Shown here piece by piece: positions 50,704 to 60,520 of a stretch of 64,000 nt of DNA. Source of the stretch: Clostridia bacterium. GTDB taxonomy: Bacteria; Bacillota; TC1; UBA5767. Every line of letters starts with the position of its first letter. Positions within the stretch are counted from its first letter, which is position 1. The stretch covers positions 62,001 through 126,000 of the forward strand of contig CP069393.1 in NCBI GenBank assembly GCA_016887505.1, in the 5' to 3' direction. The notes under the pieces are model-generated. The model worked only from the letters and a program-made list of their open reading frames with translations. It was not told where the DNA came from and did not search any database. Position numbers and translations under genes: made by a program.

Positions 50704-51062
50704 ATTTGTTTGACAGGGGAAATATCAAATTCAGTAGGCAAAGGCAATTGTTAGAACCATATCCAGATTACCGGTTTATTCTTTTATAATTCCGTTATAT
50801 GATGGAAGTACTAGTGGCACAAATAGTTTATGCCATATACTGTCAATTGTATTTGTTTGCCAGATTACGTAAGACAGTTAGCGAAAAATGTGGTCAAGCA
50901 GACTGCGGATTTTCCAAATAATCTTTCAAAAGAGCATATTGTGGACTTCTAGCTAGTCCATTACCATTGGTTCTTCCATCCGGTGCTTAGTTGAGAGTTA
51001 CGGATGGATTCTTTTACAATCTTATTGCACGCACAGATATTCTAAGCGGAGGAAGAGGTACC
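50704..51062. other. Intergenic stretch before the signalling operon
   Basis: About 360 bases with no supported gene. The frame extending upstream to 50991 (TTG) lacks a ribosome site, so this stretch is taken as leader. Confidence 0.35.
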
Positions 51063-52133
51063 ATGGGGGACAGCAGATACTATAGTCCAGAGCAGTTTTT
51101 CAGCATTATTGTGTTCACAGCGCTAATAATAATGCTGACCATAAGCTTTATGCTTAGTATATATAAGGTCGAACGGTACAAGAAAACGATTCTCACAACG
51201 TCTGGCATGCTCGGCCTATCTATACTTTCCAGTTTTATTGCAATGGTCGCGCACAGACCTACAGATGTGTTTAACTTTCAGGCACTAAGCGTAGCATTTC
51301 TAATAATCTATATACTGTTACTATTCATTTTCTTTACGCTCGATTATATGAAAAATCGAGATTGTTCAATGCTTATAATATTCTCTACACTTTTTTTCAT
51401 ACCCACAGTCGGCTTTATCGTGAATCCGGGAATCAAATCATTTCTGTATCCCTTGTTTGTAGCGAACAGCATTGTTCTATCGAATAAGTTTGTTAAATAC
51501 CGGGTAAGCTCCTCCGTATTCTCAGATGTAAAGAAACTCATGCTAGATTACGTCTTCATCATTGGGACCAGCGGTGAAGTGATATATGAAAGTGATAAAA
51601 TCAGCGCATCAACAATTTTCAAAAAATTGAAAAGAATTGATGTGAATCATATTGAAAGCATTTTCTGTAAGCCAATCCTTACCCGAAATACCTTTGGAAA
51701 ACAGTTCATTAAACTAGAGGGGGATGAGCTATTCTATTTTCAGTATCATATAAAAGAAATCTTTGATAAAGAAAAACTGGCAGGCTATATTCTGACTTTC
51801 ACCGATATTACGGAGCTTATTGCGATGCTTGATGAACTGAGGGATAAACAAACAGAACTGGCGACAATCAATCGGGAATTAATTAAGACGAAGGAAATCG
51901 TGTATGCCATAGAAAGAGAAAAAGAAATTGAGAATTTATTTGACGATATTGTTGGTACGCAGCATCAAGCAATGCAAGAGTTGAAAAGCAATATTGAAAA
52001 GTTGAACATAACGGACGAGAATTTTATACCTGAGATAGAAAAGTTGATTTTTGTAGCCAAAGCCAATCTAAAAGATGTCCGCAATGTGGTTACAGCATAT
52101 AGCAGCTATTATGAAGGAGGGTATGATGATTAG
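51063..52133 (+). CDS. Membrane PAS sensor lacking kinase domain (pseudokinase)
   Basis: 356 residues from ATG 51063 (GGAGG upstream). Five or six membrane helices fill the first 155 residues, followed by a PAS-like domain (Y-V-F-I-I-G-T-S-G-E-V-I-Y-E, ending F-T-D-I-T-E-L). A coiled coil leads to L-F-D-D-I-V-G-T-Q, which aligns with the H-box L-H-D-I-L-G-H of the kinase two genes downstream, with Phe for the phospho-acceptor His. No ATPase domain follows. It should signal by contact with its partners. Overlaps the regulator gene by 8 bases. Confidence 0.75.
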   Translation: MGDSRYYSPEQFFSIIVFTALIIMLTISFMLSIYKVERYKKTILTTSGMLGLSILSSFIAMVAHRPTDVFNFQALSVAFLIIYILLLFIFFTLDYMKNRDCSMLIIFSTLFFIPTVGFIVNPGIKSFLYPLFVANSIVLSNKFVKYRVSSSVFSDVKKLMLDYVFIIGTSGEVIYESDKISASTIFKKLKRIDVNHIESIFCKPILTRNTFGKQFIKLEGDELFYFQYHIKEIFDKEKLAGYILTFTDITELIAMLDELRDKQTELATINRELIKTKEIVYAIEREKEIENLFDDIVGTQHQAMQELKSNIEKLNITDENFIPEIEKLIFVAKANLKDVRNVVTAYSSYYEGGYDD

Positions 52134-52761
52134 GATCATGATTGTTGACGACCAAATGCTATTAAGAAAATCATTAGGACAAATTATAAGCATCGATGAA
52201 GAAATCAGTGTAGTTTCGATGGTCTCTACAGGTAGAGAAGCCATTGATGCGTGTGAAAGATTGAAGCCAGATATCATTATGATGGACATTGAAATGCCAC
52301 AAATGAATGGGATCGTGGCCCTTAAGATAATCAAGGAAAAATATCCAGATACGAAAGTGATTATCCTAACAACGTTTGATAACCAAGAAAATATTATCTC
52401 CTCCTTTATTGCCAAGGCTGATGGATATATAACAAAAGATATTGAACCGCAAGAACTGATTACGACTATTAAATGTGTAAATTATGGACTAACCGTGATA
52501 CATAAAAGCGTAAAAGATATGATGGTTGAAAAATTCGAAAAGTTGGCGATTCAAAAAAAAGCCTATGCCAATGTCCTCAGTGTTGAGGAAATTGACATGA
52601 TAAAATCTATCGTAGATGGTAAAAGTAACAAAGAGATTGCGCAGACCTTCAATTATAGCGAGGGCACTGTGAAAAATAAGGTGAGTCGAATATATGAGAA
52701 ACTTCATATTTCGGACCGCTTACAGCTGGCAGTATTTGCTGTAGAAAACGGCATAGAATAA
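52126..52761 (+). CDS. NarL/LuxR-type response regulator
   Basis: 211 residues; ATG 52126 chosen over 52123 for spacing to AAGGAGG. Receiver: D8-D9, phospho-acceptor Asp54 (M-M-D-I-E-M-P), Thr in L-T-T-F, Lys in I-T-K-D. LuxR helix-turn-helix near 150-200: I-V-D-G-K-S-N-K-E-I-A and Y-S-E-G-T-V-K-N-K-V. Stop and the kinase start overlap by one base (TAATG). Target genes unknown. Confidence 0.92.
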   Translation: MIRIMIVDDQMLLRKSLGQIISIDEEISVVSMVSTGREAIDACERLKPDIIMMDIEMPQMNGIVALKIIKEKYPDTKVIILTTFDNQENIISSFIAKADGYITKDIEPQELITTIKCVNYGLTVIHKSVKDMMVEKFEKLAIQKKAYANVLSVEEIDMIKSIVDGKSNKEIAQTFNYSEGTVKNKVSRIYEKLHISDRLQLAVFAVENGIE

Positions 52762-54440
52762 TGAGTGAGTTATTGAAACTAGAAATAGAAGCGATTTGTA
52801 TAGTGCATATCATCTCCATAGTGTTGGCACTGGTTTTCCTAATGATGTTTTATGTGAAGACCAATAAAGATTATGCGACAAAGGCTTTCCTAGTTTTACA
52901 GATTAGTATTATAGGTTGGTTGGTATTTAAAATATTTAAAACAGTTTCTACAACGGAAATCTCAAGATGGTGGTTTATCGTGGGATATTATTTTTGTGCC
53001 TGTGTATTTGAGGTTGCTTATTTAGAATTTACCTACGCGTATTATAAGGGTAGACCCTTAAAGAATGTAATTCGAAAAATTATATACGCAATATCATTGC
53101 TACAGTTTTCAATGATTCTTACAAACCCGATGCATCACCTATTTTATGCTCAATATGACTTTTGGGGCGATAGTTTTGGAATCTTGTTCTACTTCCACAT
53201 GATAATCGTATATGGATTTATTTTTGTTGGATTTATCTATGGTTGTCTTACCTTTCATAGAAGATTTAAGGGCGAAAGGCTATGGTATAAATCGCTTATT
53301 GCTAGCGCTATCCTTTTTCCTTTGCTGATTAATTTTTTATTTATAACGAAGATATTGCATAGATTCATTCATTCCATAGGAATTCCAGTAATGTTTGATA
53401 TCACCCCTATTGCTTTTGTTTTTTCCATCCTCATATTTATTTATGCGACCTTTAATCATGAATTCATCAATCGTTCCCCCATGATGCGCCATGAAATCGT
53501 TCACCGGTTGGATACGCCTATCTGTGTACTGGATTCCAGCTATACCGTGATTTATATTAATGAAAAATTGGAAGAAACCTTGGGAAAACTCGCCCTAGAG
53601 AAGATGGATGAAAGTATACAGAAAATGGATGTGAATCGAATAAAGAATAAGAAAGTGGAAATGAGCCTAGATCATCAGCTTTTCACGGTTTTGATTCGAC
53701 CAGTACATACCTTCCAAGAAACTCAATACATAACAACGCTTCATAACATAACGGGTTATAAAGAGGTGGAAGAAAAGATACGCGAGGAACAAGAAGCATT
53801 GATTCAGGCGAATAGTGAACTTGAAACAACAATTCATAAATTAAAAAGGATATCAAAGATTGGTGCTAGAAACTATGTAGCAAGAGAACTTCATGATATC
53901 TTGGGACATTCGCTGGTGGTGACCATTAAACTACTTGAAGTGGCAAAACTATATGTTGAAAAGGATAGAAAGTTGAGTTTAATTGCTTTGAATGACAGTG
54001 TCTTGTCTTTGGATTCAGGTCTAGAGAGTTTACATAGCATGGCCACTAAAAGCGATACTTATTCAGGCAAGGACCTTAAAAAAGAGATTGAGAACATGTT
54101 GCAACGTATAAAAACGACAGGAATAAAGACACGCTTTAGTTTTAAAGGTCTACACTATAACCTTGATGAAAAAACCTACGATATTATTTGTAGAATCTGT
54201 CAAGAGCTTATTACAAACGCGTTAAAGCATGCAAAGGCAAAAGAAATATTTACTTCGATAAGTATTGATCATGAAAAAATCGCGATTTTGGTAATGGATA
54301 ACGGAAAAGGAGCAGATGAGTTTGTTTGGGGGAATGGCCTTATTGGCATTCAGGAAAGACTACATTTAATCAACGGAACAGTGTCCTTCATAACATCGGC
54401 TGGTGAAGGCTTCTTGAGTAAAATAACAATCAAGAAGTAA
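52761..54440 (+). CDS. Membrane sensor histidine kinase, NarX/DesK type
   Basis: 559 residues. Seven or eight membrane helices (about 1-235) of the histidine-kinase 7TM type, a PAS-like linker, then H-box A-R-E-L-H-D-I-L-G-H-S-L with phospho-acceptor His, and an ATPase domain with N box (Q-E-L-I-T-N-A-L-K-H-A), D-x-G (M-D-N-G-K-G) and G2 (G-N-G-L-I-G-I-Q-E-R). It should phosphorylate the adjacent regulator. The first gene resembles its sensory part, so duplication and loss may explain it. Confidence 0.9.
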   Translation: MSELLKLEIEAICIVHIISIVLALVFLMMFYVKTNKDYATKAFLVLQISIIGWLVFKIFKTVSTTEISRWWFIVGYYFCACVFEVAYLEFTYAYYKGRPLKNVIRKIIYAISLLQFSMILTNPMHHLFYAQYDFWGDSFGILFYFHMIIVYGFIFVGFIYGCLTFHRRFKGERLWYKSLIASAILFPLLINFLFITKILHRFIHSIGIPVMFDITPIAFVFSILIFIYATFNHEFINRSPMMRHEIVHRLDTPICVLDSSYTVIYINEKLEETLGKLALEKMDESIQKMDVNRIKNKKVEMSLDHQLFTVLIRPVHTFQETQYITTLHNITGYKEVEEKIREEQEALIQANSELETTIHKLKRISKIGARNYVARELHDILGHSLVVTIKLLEVAKLYVEKDRKLSLIALNDSVLSLDSGLESLHSMATKSDTYSGKDLKKEIENMLQRIKTTGIKTRFSFKGLHYNLDEKTYDIICRICQELITNALKHAKAKEIFTSISIDHEKIAILVMDNGKGADEFVWGNGLIGIQERLHLINGTVSFITSAGEGFLSKITIKK

Positions 54441-54558
54441 GAACTGGTGGAGCTTGAACCCTAAATATAAACATCCGCGAAAGGCCATTGGATTAGAGAA
54501 AAGATGGAAGAAGTGCAGTAAAAAGGGCAAGACTAAAATTTGAGTTGAGGTGCTCGAG

Positions 54559-55128
54559 ATGGATAAAGAAAAAAAGAGCTTATCTGAGGAAGAATACGCC
54601 GACTGTATGGGAATCTTGAAAGCTCGTTTTGAAGATAATATGACCCGGCACAAAGGACTTCAATGGAAAAATATGGAAGAAAAACTTGTGGCAGATCCCG
54701 ATATGCTAGGGATTGTACACAAAATGGAAGCAAGTGGTGGTGAGCCGGATGTAGTATGTTTGGGTGACAATAAAGAGGAAGTATTCTTTATAGATTGTTC
54801 AAAAGAAAGTCCTTTAGGGCGACGAAGTATCTGTTACGACCATGAAGCAATGCAAGGCCGAAAAAACAATAAGCCGCTCCATAATGCGCTGGATATGGCG
54901 CAAGAAATGGGTATCGAAATTTTAACGGTAGAACAATATCGTGGACTGCAAGAATTAGGAGACTTTGACACCAAAACATCGAGTTGGGTTAGAACGCCCG
55001 ACAAGATTCGAAAACTAGGAGGCGCTATTTTTTGTGATTACCGATACGATACAGTATTCGTTTATCACAATGGTGCAGCGTCATATTATGGCGCGAGAGG
55101 TTTTCGTGGCTTGGTTAGGCTGCCTTAG
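54559..55128 (+). CDS. DUF4256 family protein
   Basis: 189 residues from ATG 54559 (TGAGGTG upstream). Motifs: L-K-A-R-F-E-D-N-M-x-R-H, M-E-x-S-G-G-E-P-D-V-V, F-x-D-C-S-x-E-S-P, R-R-S-x-C-Y-D and V-Y-H-N-G-A-x-S-Y-Y-x-A-R-G-F-R-G. These are conserved across DUF4256 proteins, which have no known function. Monocistronic with a strong terminator. Confidence 0.85.
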   Translation: MDKEKKSLSEEEYADCMGILKARFEDNMTRHKGLQWKNMEEKLVADPDMLGIVHKMEASGGEPDVVCLGDNKEEVFFIDCSKESPLGRRSICYDHEAMQGRKNNKPLHNALDMAQEMGIEILTVEQYRGLQELGDFDTKTSSWVRTPDKIRKLGGAIFCDYRYDTVFVYHNGAASYYGARGFRGLVRLP

Positions 55129-55180
55129 CAATTTCCAAATTAAGCAGATAGACAAGGGTTGTAGAACCTACATACAAGGA

Positions 55181-55213
55181 CAAGGGGCCGTATCGTGATG
55201 ATACGGCCCCTTG
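55181..55213. terminator. Hairpin after the DUF4256 gene
   Basis: CAAGGGGCCGTATC pairs with GATACGGCCCCTTG (perfect 14-bp stem, 5-base loop). A T-rich segment follows a few bases later. Confidence 0.75.
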
Positions 55214-55345
55214 CCTATCTTTCCTTTAATTGCTCTTGTAAGACACCTATAATCAGAAGGGTATACTTACCCTAAGACGTGCTAAACGCTGGAAGGAGAT
55301 AGCCTGAGCACGCTCTGAATGCACTTTAAAGCGGCAATATCTACT

Positions 55346-57961
55346 TTACTTAGATAAAAGATTGTAGAAGAGCTGAGTGATTTCGGCGCGTGTTGTAGCA
55401 GCTGTTGGATTTAGCTTGTTTCTGTATCCGCTGACTGTACCTGATTTGACCATAGCCGACAGGGGGCTACTTGCCCAGCCTGCAATTTGGTCGGCATCCG
55501 TAAAACTAGAAAGGGACAGATCATTTGTGGTGCCGGGAATTTCATCCATTGCTTGTAATGCATCATAGAGGATTACGAATACTTCCTGTCTACTAATCTC
55601 CTTATTTGGTGCAAAGGAATTATTGCCGATGCCATGGATTATTCCGAGTGATTTTGCTGTTAACAAATAGTCGGCGTAGGGGCTATTGCCAAGGTCAGTA
55701 AAATTCTCAACCTGTGACAGGTTAGATTGACTTTGCGGATCTATCTGATAAGCCTTCATTAGTAGAACAACGAATTCTGCTCTGGATACGGTTTCACTTG
55801 GGCTGTATTGGTTATTACCAGTACCCGTTGAAATTTCTCTAGCGGCAATGAAGTCTACGGCATCCTTATACCAAGCTTCTTCCTTGACGTCTGAAAAAGC
55901 GAGGGGATTGTAGCCAACGATAAATTTTGAGAAGTGGTTGGTTTTGAAGGTTACGACTTTTTGCGATGGATCATAATGCCCCCGCAGGGTGAGCAATTTT
56001 CCACTGTCAGTAAGATAGTAGACCAAGACGGCATGTGGATTTTCCTTGGCAGATAGTGTGTAGGGGATGGATACTGTTGCATGGCCTCCGTTAAAATCTG
56101 AGACTTGCTTATCCCCATTCATAATATTTAAATCGTATACAGGCCGGTTCTTAACCAAGGCCTGATTTTTTTCAGAAAGTTGCTCTTTATCTACTAGGCT
56201 AGCGGAGAAGACGATGTCCTTATTGCTACCACTAGCCGATATGGTGTCTAGTGCTTTCGAATCTAGTACCACTGATATAAATGGTGAAGAAATGGCTAGT
56301 CTTGCTTCCGTTTGGTCGCTTATTTTCGCCCAATCCTCTTGCTTCATCTTTAGCGTGAGCTCCTTCGTGTCTTTCTGTGTATTAACGACAAATTCAATAA
56401 GGTCTTTTTTGTTTTGACCTCCTGAAGAAGCGACCTTGTCAAGGAGCGCATTGACTGTGGCAGCACTGATTGTTGCCGAAGTTAGTGCGTCTTTTGTAGT
56501 GGCTGAAATTTCGGTACTATTGATTATGGACGTGTTTCTCTTGCTAGTATTGATTTTGATCGTTGGAGAAGCGTTGGAATTTCTAATTCTAGTACTAGGT
56601 CCTGTCGGGGTCGCGTCAACGACAGCGGTCGCTTCACTATGGTAAATATTGTGAACAGCTTCTAGCATAAAGTAATATTTTGTTCCATTGGTAAGGTTAG
56701 TCATGGTATAGGAAGTATTATCATAGACCCCAACACTGTCTTGTTCTGTGAAATCTTTAGGTGTCGTAGAAAAGTAAAGCACGTAATGAGTATCATCTAC
56801 TTCATCCCACTCTATGGTTACCTGCTTGTTTCCAGCAGTAGCTCTTAGATTTTGGGGTGTAGGTGGCGCATCATTATCACTGACTTGAATGGTTGCCGGA
56901 TTTGGCGATACAATCGTGGCTCCACCGGTAGGATTTGACAATGTATAGTCGAAATATAGATATCCATTATACTGGCTATCACCCATAATCGTGCAGGGAA
57001 TAACCTTATTGTCTGTGTCTCCGTCTTCCCAGGTCAGCGTTCCACTTACCGGCTTATAATGTTGCCATGCGATGGCGGTACCATCTGCAGTAGAATAGTC
57101 TACCGTTATGGTTCCACTACTTCCGTCTATTCTAGAAGCTCTAATATAGCCATTGTATTCTTCATAGACCCCATAATAAGCACTAGTGAATTGAATATTA
57201 CCAGATGCAGAGCCACGAATCGGTCCAATAGGGCTACTAGCAACAGGGATACCGGTTACGTCGTCAATATCTTTGACCGTAACTTCAAATTGTATCATTT
57301 TACCTATATCATCTGAGCTTACTAGATAGGTCTGCTCGTTAGCCCCATCGATGGGAATAAGGTTATTGCTATAATCTGTAGTCCAGACATTTACCATTCC
57401 TCGATAGCCAGATTCTGCATTGTTAGACCAAGTCTCATTCGAAGAATCAATGATGGTGTAGGTTCCGGCTGGAAGGGTTATATATGGTTGAACCTTCCAG
57501 TATAAATTACCACCCACGCCTACTGCATCCCAAGGGCCATATATTGTTCCATCGGATTCTTGAAGCATGATGGTGCCTGGAACCTGTCCGGCGCCACCGT
57601 TCCAATGGTAATCCTCAATACTGGCAATCAGGGTTTCTTCAATAAGAATAAACGTTGTTGCATTGGTAGGACCATTGGAAACGGCTGTGATATTCATGGT
57701 GGTGAAGAAAGGGATACTAGTTCCAGAATCAGAAAGCCATCTGAAGGTGGTTCCACTTTCTTCAGTGCCTTCGAAATCGTAGTAACCTGACAAAGTTTCA
57801 CCTTCAACTGGTGAACCAGAGATTTCGACATCTTTGGCAAGAGGGGGCGCGGGATCACTACCCGTATCAATGGCCTCGGCAACAGGCATTATTGGAATCA
57901 AGAAAAGCATGGAGAGCATCATCGCAATCGCTAAAAAACCAGAAATAATTTTTCTACTCAT
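55346..57961 (-). CDS. SLH-anchored surface protein with Calx-beta and fibronectin III domains
   Basis: 871 residues from ATG 57961 (GAGGAGG upstream). Signal peptide about 1-31. N-terminal beta region, then a Calx-beta-like domain (G-T-I-T-V-D-Y-S-T-A-D-G-T-A near 280-370), a fibronectin III domain (P-T-P-Q-N-L-R-A-T-A-G and L-T-N-G-T-K-Y-Y-F near 370-455), a conserved 200-residue stretch and three SLH domains at the C-terminus (F-S-D-V-K-E-E-A-W-Y-K-D, then Y-S-P-S-E-T-V-S-R-A-E). SLH placement at the end contrasts with the giant protein at 20309. A surface structural or adhesive role is inferred. Confidence 0.88.
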   Translation of the reverse strand: MSRKIISGFLAIAMMLSMLFLIPIMPVAEAIDTGSDPAPPLAKDVEISGSPVEGETLSGYYDFEGTEESGTTFRWLSDSGTSIPFFTTMNITAVSNGPTNATTFILIEETLIASIEDYHWNGGAGQVPGTIMLQESDGTIYGPWDAVGVGGNLYWKVQPYITLPAGTYTIIDSSNETWSNNAESGYRGMVNVWTTDYSNNLIPIDGANEQTYLVSSDDIGKMIQFEVTVKDIDDVTGIPVASSPIGPIRGSASGNIQFTSAYYGVYEEYNGYIRASRIDGSSGTITVDYSTADGTAIAWQHYKPVSGTLTWEDGDTDNKVIPCTIMGDSQYNGYLYFDYTLSNPTGGATIVSPNPATIQVSDNDAPPTPQNLRATAGNKQVTIEWDEVDDTHYVLYFSTTPKDFTEQDSVGVYDNTSYTMTNLTNGTKYYFMLEAVHNIYHSEATAVVDATPTGPSTRIRNSNASPTIKINTSKRNTSIINSTEISATTKDALTSATISAATVNALLDKVASSGGQNKKDLIEFVVNTQKDTKELTLKMKQEDWAKISDQTEARLAISSPFISVVLDSKALDTISASGSNKDIVFSASLVDKEQLSEKNQALVKNRPVYDLNIMNGDKQVSDFNGGHATVSIPYTLSAKENPHAVLVYYLTDSGKLLTLRGHYDPSQKVVTFKTNHFSKFIVGYNPLAFSDVKEEAWYKDAVDFIAAREISTGTGNNQYSPSETVSRAEFVVLLMKAYQIDPQSQSNLSQVENFTDLGNSPYADYLLTAKSLGIIHGIGNNSFAPNKEISRQEVFVILYDALQAMDEIPGTTNDLSLSSFTDADQIAGWASSPLSAMVKSGTVSGYRNKLNPTAATTRAEITQLFYNLLSK

Positions 57962-58259
57962 TTTGTTCCTCCTCATAAATATATTTTGATTTGATGTTTT
58001 TCTTTAGTTCCTGAAGAATTTCCCCAAGGTTTTGTTTTTCATCGATGACTCCGTGAATAGTTCGACTCTTTGTTTTGATTTCAATCTTTGCCAACCTGCC
58101 CCGAGACAATTGGATTGATATTAGGTCTTGCTCAATGATTAGGATTGAATTGTTGGTAGGAGAGTTATTGGGAGTTAACTGGATAGCCCCACTTGTTATT
58201 GAAAGATGATAATTCGTCGTTTCAAAGAAACCTGTTTTCAGTTTTACTTGGTATTTCAT
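57954..58259 (-). CDS. Small protein coupled to the SLH gene
   Basis: 101 residues, ATG 58259 with GAGGTGA upstream. No signal peptide or membrane helix. Predicted beta strands (Y-H-L-S-I-T-S-G-A-I-Q-L-T; S-I-L-I-I-E-Q-D-L-I-S-I-Q-L) resemble a PH-like or GRAM-type small fold, then an acidic helix. It overlaps the SLH gene by 8 bases. Function unknown. Confidence 0.7.
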   Translation of the reverse strand: MKYQVKLKTGFFETTNYHLSITSGAIQLTPNNSPTNNSILIIEQDLISIQLSRGRLAKIEIKTKSRTIHGVIDEKQNLGEILQELKKNIKSKYIYEEEQNE

Positions 58260-58328
58260 CGCATCACCTCAATATACAACCATTATACCGTGTGTAGGAA
58301 AAATGAATTTGGTCTCTAACAATTGTCA

Positions 58329-58348
58329 CTGTCAAAGTATTTTGACAG
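58329..58348. promoter_or_regulatory. Palindrome in divergent intergenic region
   Basis: CTGTCAAA-GTAT-TTTGACAG, perfect arms. It lies 70 bases upstream of the small protein's start (minus) and 298 bases upstream of the EAL gene. Likely operator, protein unknown. The remaining 58350-58645 shows no gene. Confidence 0.45.
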
Positions 58349-58645
58349 GAATAATGTCAAGTAGCTGGCTTTTTCCGAAGGTCATGGAAGGCTACGAGTA
58401 TGATAAGATTGTAATATATAAGTAATTTTGTTATATTTACTATAGTATTTTTATCCCAATCGAAATTGTAGAACTAAGTAACGAGGTATGGTGGCAGTTG
58501 ACCCGTTTTAGGCAAAATTTGAAATATTGGCAGATGGTTATTCATGTTAATAATCTCTAAATCAAAAGTTGATTAGAGGTATGAATGTACCAAAAGAATA
58601 GGAAAGAAGGCTTAGATTGTTGTTAGCAATCGTGGGTACTAATTT

Positions 58646-60286
58646 ATGAAAAAATTCACAAAGCAATTAGACATAAGAAGTAAAAATGGTTGGCGAGTAT
58701 TGCTAGTAGCAGTAATGAGTATTTCAATCGCAGTACTTGCCTATACCTATGGGAAAACGGTGCAGGCATGTTCACAACTAAACTATATTGTGATTATTTT
58801 GGCTGCATATTATTGGCAAACCAAGGGGAGTGTGACCGTAGCCTTAATACTAGGTCTAAGTGCCGGTCCCTTGATGTCGATAATTTCATATGGGAGCCTT
58901 TCACAGCATCCCTTGAATTGGATCCTGAGGGTTGCAATTTATCTGTTTGTAGCCTTAAATGTAGGGTATATTTTCAATAAGAATATTGAAAAGAGTGAAG
59001 AAATAAAAGAAAAGAATCTGATTAGTGATTTTACAGGATTTTATAACACCAACAAGCTTTTTTTGGAATTGGGCTCTTTGATTGAAAAGGGTGAAAGATT
59101 CTGTTTGGTATTCATCAATGTTGTTAATCTTGAAGAAATAAGTAAATACGTTGATTATGACATTATTGAAACCATAATCCATAGAGGCACAAAGCATTTA
59201 AAATCGGTATTTAAGGAAGAAAACTTGTATTCAGTCGATTACAATGAATACCTGATTATACAAAAAGAATATGATGAAACGACTTTTGTAGAGCTTATGA
59301 CCAAGTATCTCGAAATGGCTTCAAAAACGATGGTTATTGAGGACTATTCCTTTAAACTGGTCATAAAGATTGGTATCTCCTTTAATAACGGCGATATCAG
59401 TGAAGCGAGAGAAATCTATAACAAAGCCAGAATTGCTGCTGACCAAGGTGAAGTTTATAAATCTGGCGTTTATGTCTGTAATGACCGTTTCCGGAAAGAA
59501 AAAGAATTATTTAATGAGATTTCGGGATCAATACAAAAGGCACTCGATAACGATGAATTTTATCTAGTTTACCAACCCATTGTTAGTCTTACAAACAAGG
59601 AACTTGCTCACGCGGAGGTCCTATTGAGATGGGATAGAGGCGAAAGAGGCTTAGTTGGCCCGGATATTTTTATCCCAATTGCAGAAAAAATTGGTTTAAT
59701 TAAACATATCACGACCTGGATTATTAAAAAACTTATTACTGAGAAGAAAGAATGGAAGAACAAGGGTGTAAACATAAACACGGCGATAAATGTGACCAGT
59801 GTTGAAATTTTGGATGATTCCTTTCGCGATTGGGTGGAAGTAGTTGTTAAGGAGAATGATATTGAGCGCTCTAGCGTGGGAATTGAAATTACAGAAAGGG
59901 TAATCTTAAATGATGAAAAGAAAATTAACGGAATTTTATCTAGTCTAAGAGAAAAGGGATATAAGATATCAATGGATGATTTTGGTACAGGCTATAACTC
60001 ACTCATAAATGTTTCAAAAATTCCATTTGATATTATTAAAATAGATAAGTACTTTGTGGATCGCATGAATGAATTAGAGATCTACCTAATGATTAAACAT
60101 ACTATTAGTTTTATTCATGAGTTGGGTGGAACCGTTATTGCTGAAGGCGTTGAAACCAAGGAACAGCTTGAGATGTTGAAGGAATTGGGATGTGATTCGA
60201 TACAAGGCTACTATTTTAGTAAACCGTTGGTTTCGGATGAGTTTATGGAGTACTATAAGAATTTTGATATAAATGATTATCTTTAG
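58646..60286 (+). CDS. Membrane EAL-domain c-di-GMP phosphodiesterase
   Basis: 546 residues. Four membrane helices (about 15-110), a short coiled linker, a degenerate GGDEF domain (about 130-285; active loop S-V-D-Y-N-E-Y, no G-G-D-E-F) and an EAL domain (about 295-535). The EAL signature reads E-V-L but Glu324 is kept, with N-V-T-S-V-E, E-I-T-E, Asp444-Asp445 in M-D-D-F-G-T-G-Y-N-S, I-I-K-I-D-K, A-E-G-V-E and Q-G-Y-Y: all metal and catalytic residues present. It should hydrolyse c-di-GMP. No good ribosome site precedes the ATG. Confidence 0.88.
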   Translation: MKKFTKQLDIRSKNGWRVLLVAVMSISIAVLAYTYGKTVQACSQLNYIVIILAAYYWQTKGSVTVALILGLSAGPLMSIISYGSLSQHPLNWILRVAIYLFVALNVGYIFNKNIEKSEEIKEKNLISDFTGFYNTNKLFLELGSLIEKGERFCLVFINVVNLEEISKYVDYDIIETIIHRGTKHLKSVFKEENLYSVDYNEYLIIQKEYDETTFVELMTKYLEMASKTMVIEDYSFKLVIKIGISFNNGDISEAREIYNKARIAADQGEVYKSGVYVCNDRFRKEKELFNEISGSIQKALDNDEFYLVYQPIVSLTNKELAHAEVLLRWDRGERGLVGPDIFIPIAEKIGLIKHITTWIIKKLITEKKEWKNKGVNINTAINVTSVEILDDSFRDWVEVVVKENDIERSSVGIEITERVILNDEKKINGILSSLREKGYKISMDDFGTGYNSLINVSKIPFDIIKIDKYFVDRMNELEIYLMIKHTISFIHELGGTVIAEGVETKEQLEMLKELGCDSIQGYYFSKPLVSDEFMEYYKNFDINDYL

Positions 60287-60520
60287 TAACGCACGGAAGT
60301 TTGCACAATGATGTAGTTTATAATTTGAATTGAAATAATTCAATAATCGTAAAAAGGTGAAAAAGAAGAGTCGCAAGCAACGTGATCAGTATGGGCTGCA
60401 ATGCCAGAAGTAACCAACTTAGGCTGGGTGATTTGTACTGTTGCTTGCATTGACAGGCAAGACGCCATAAGAATTGTATGTGTTTGATTTATTTGCTACA
60501 ATTATTATGAGGTAATGCTT

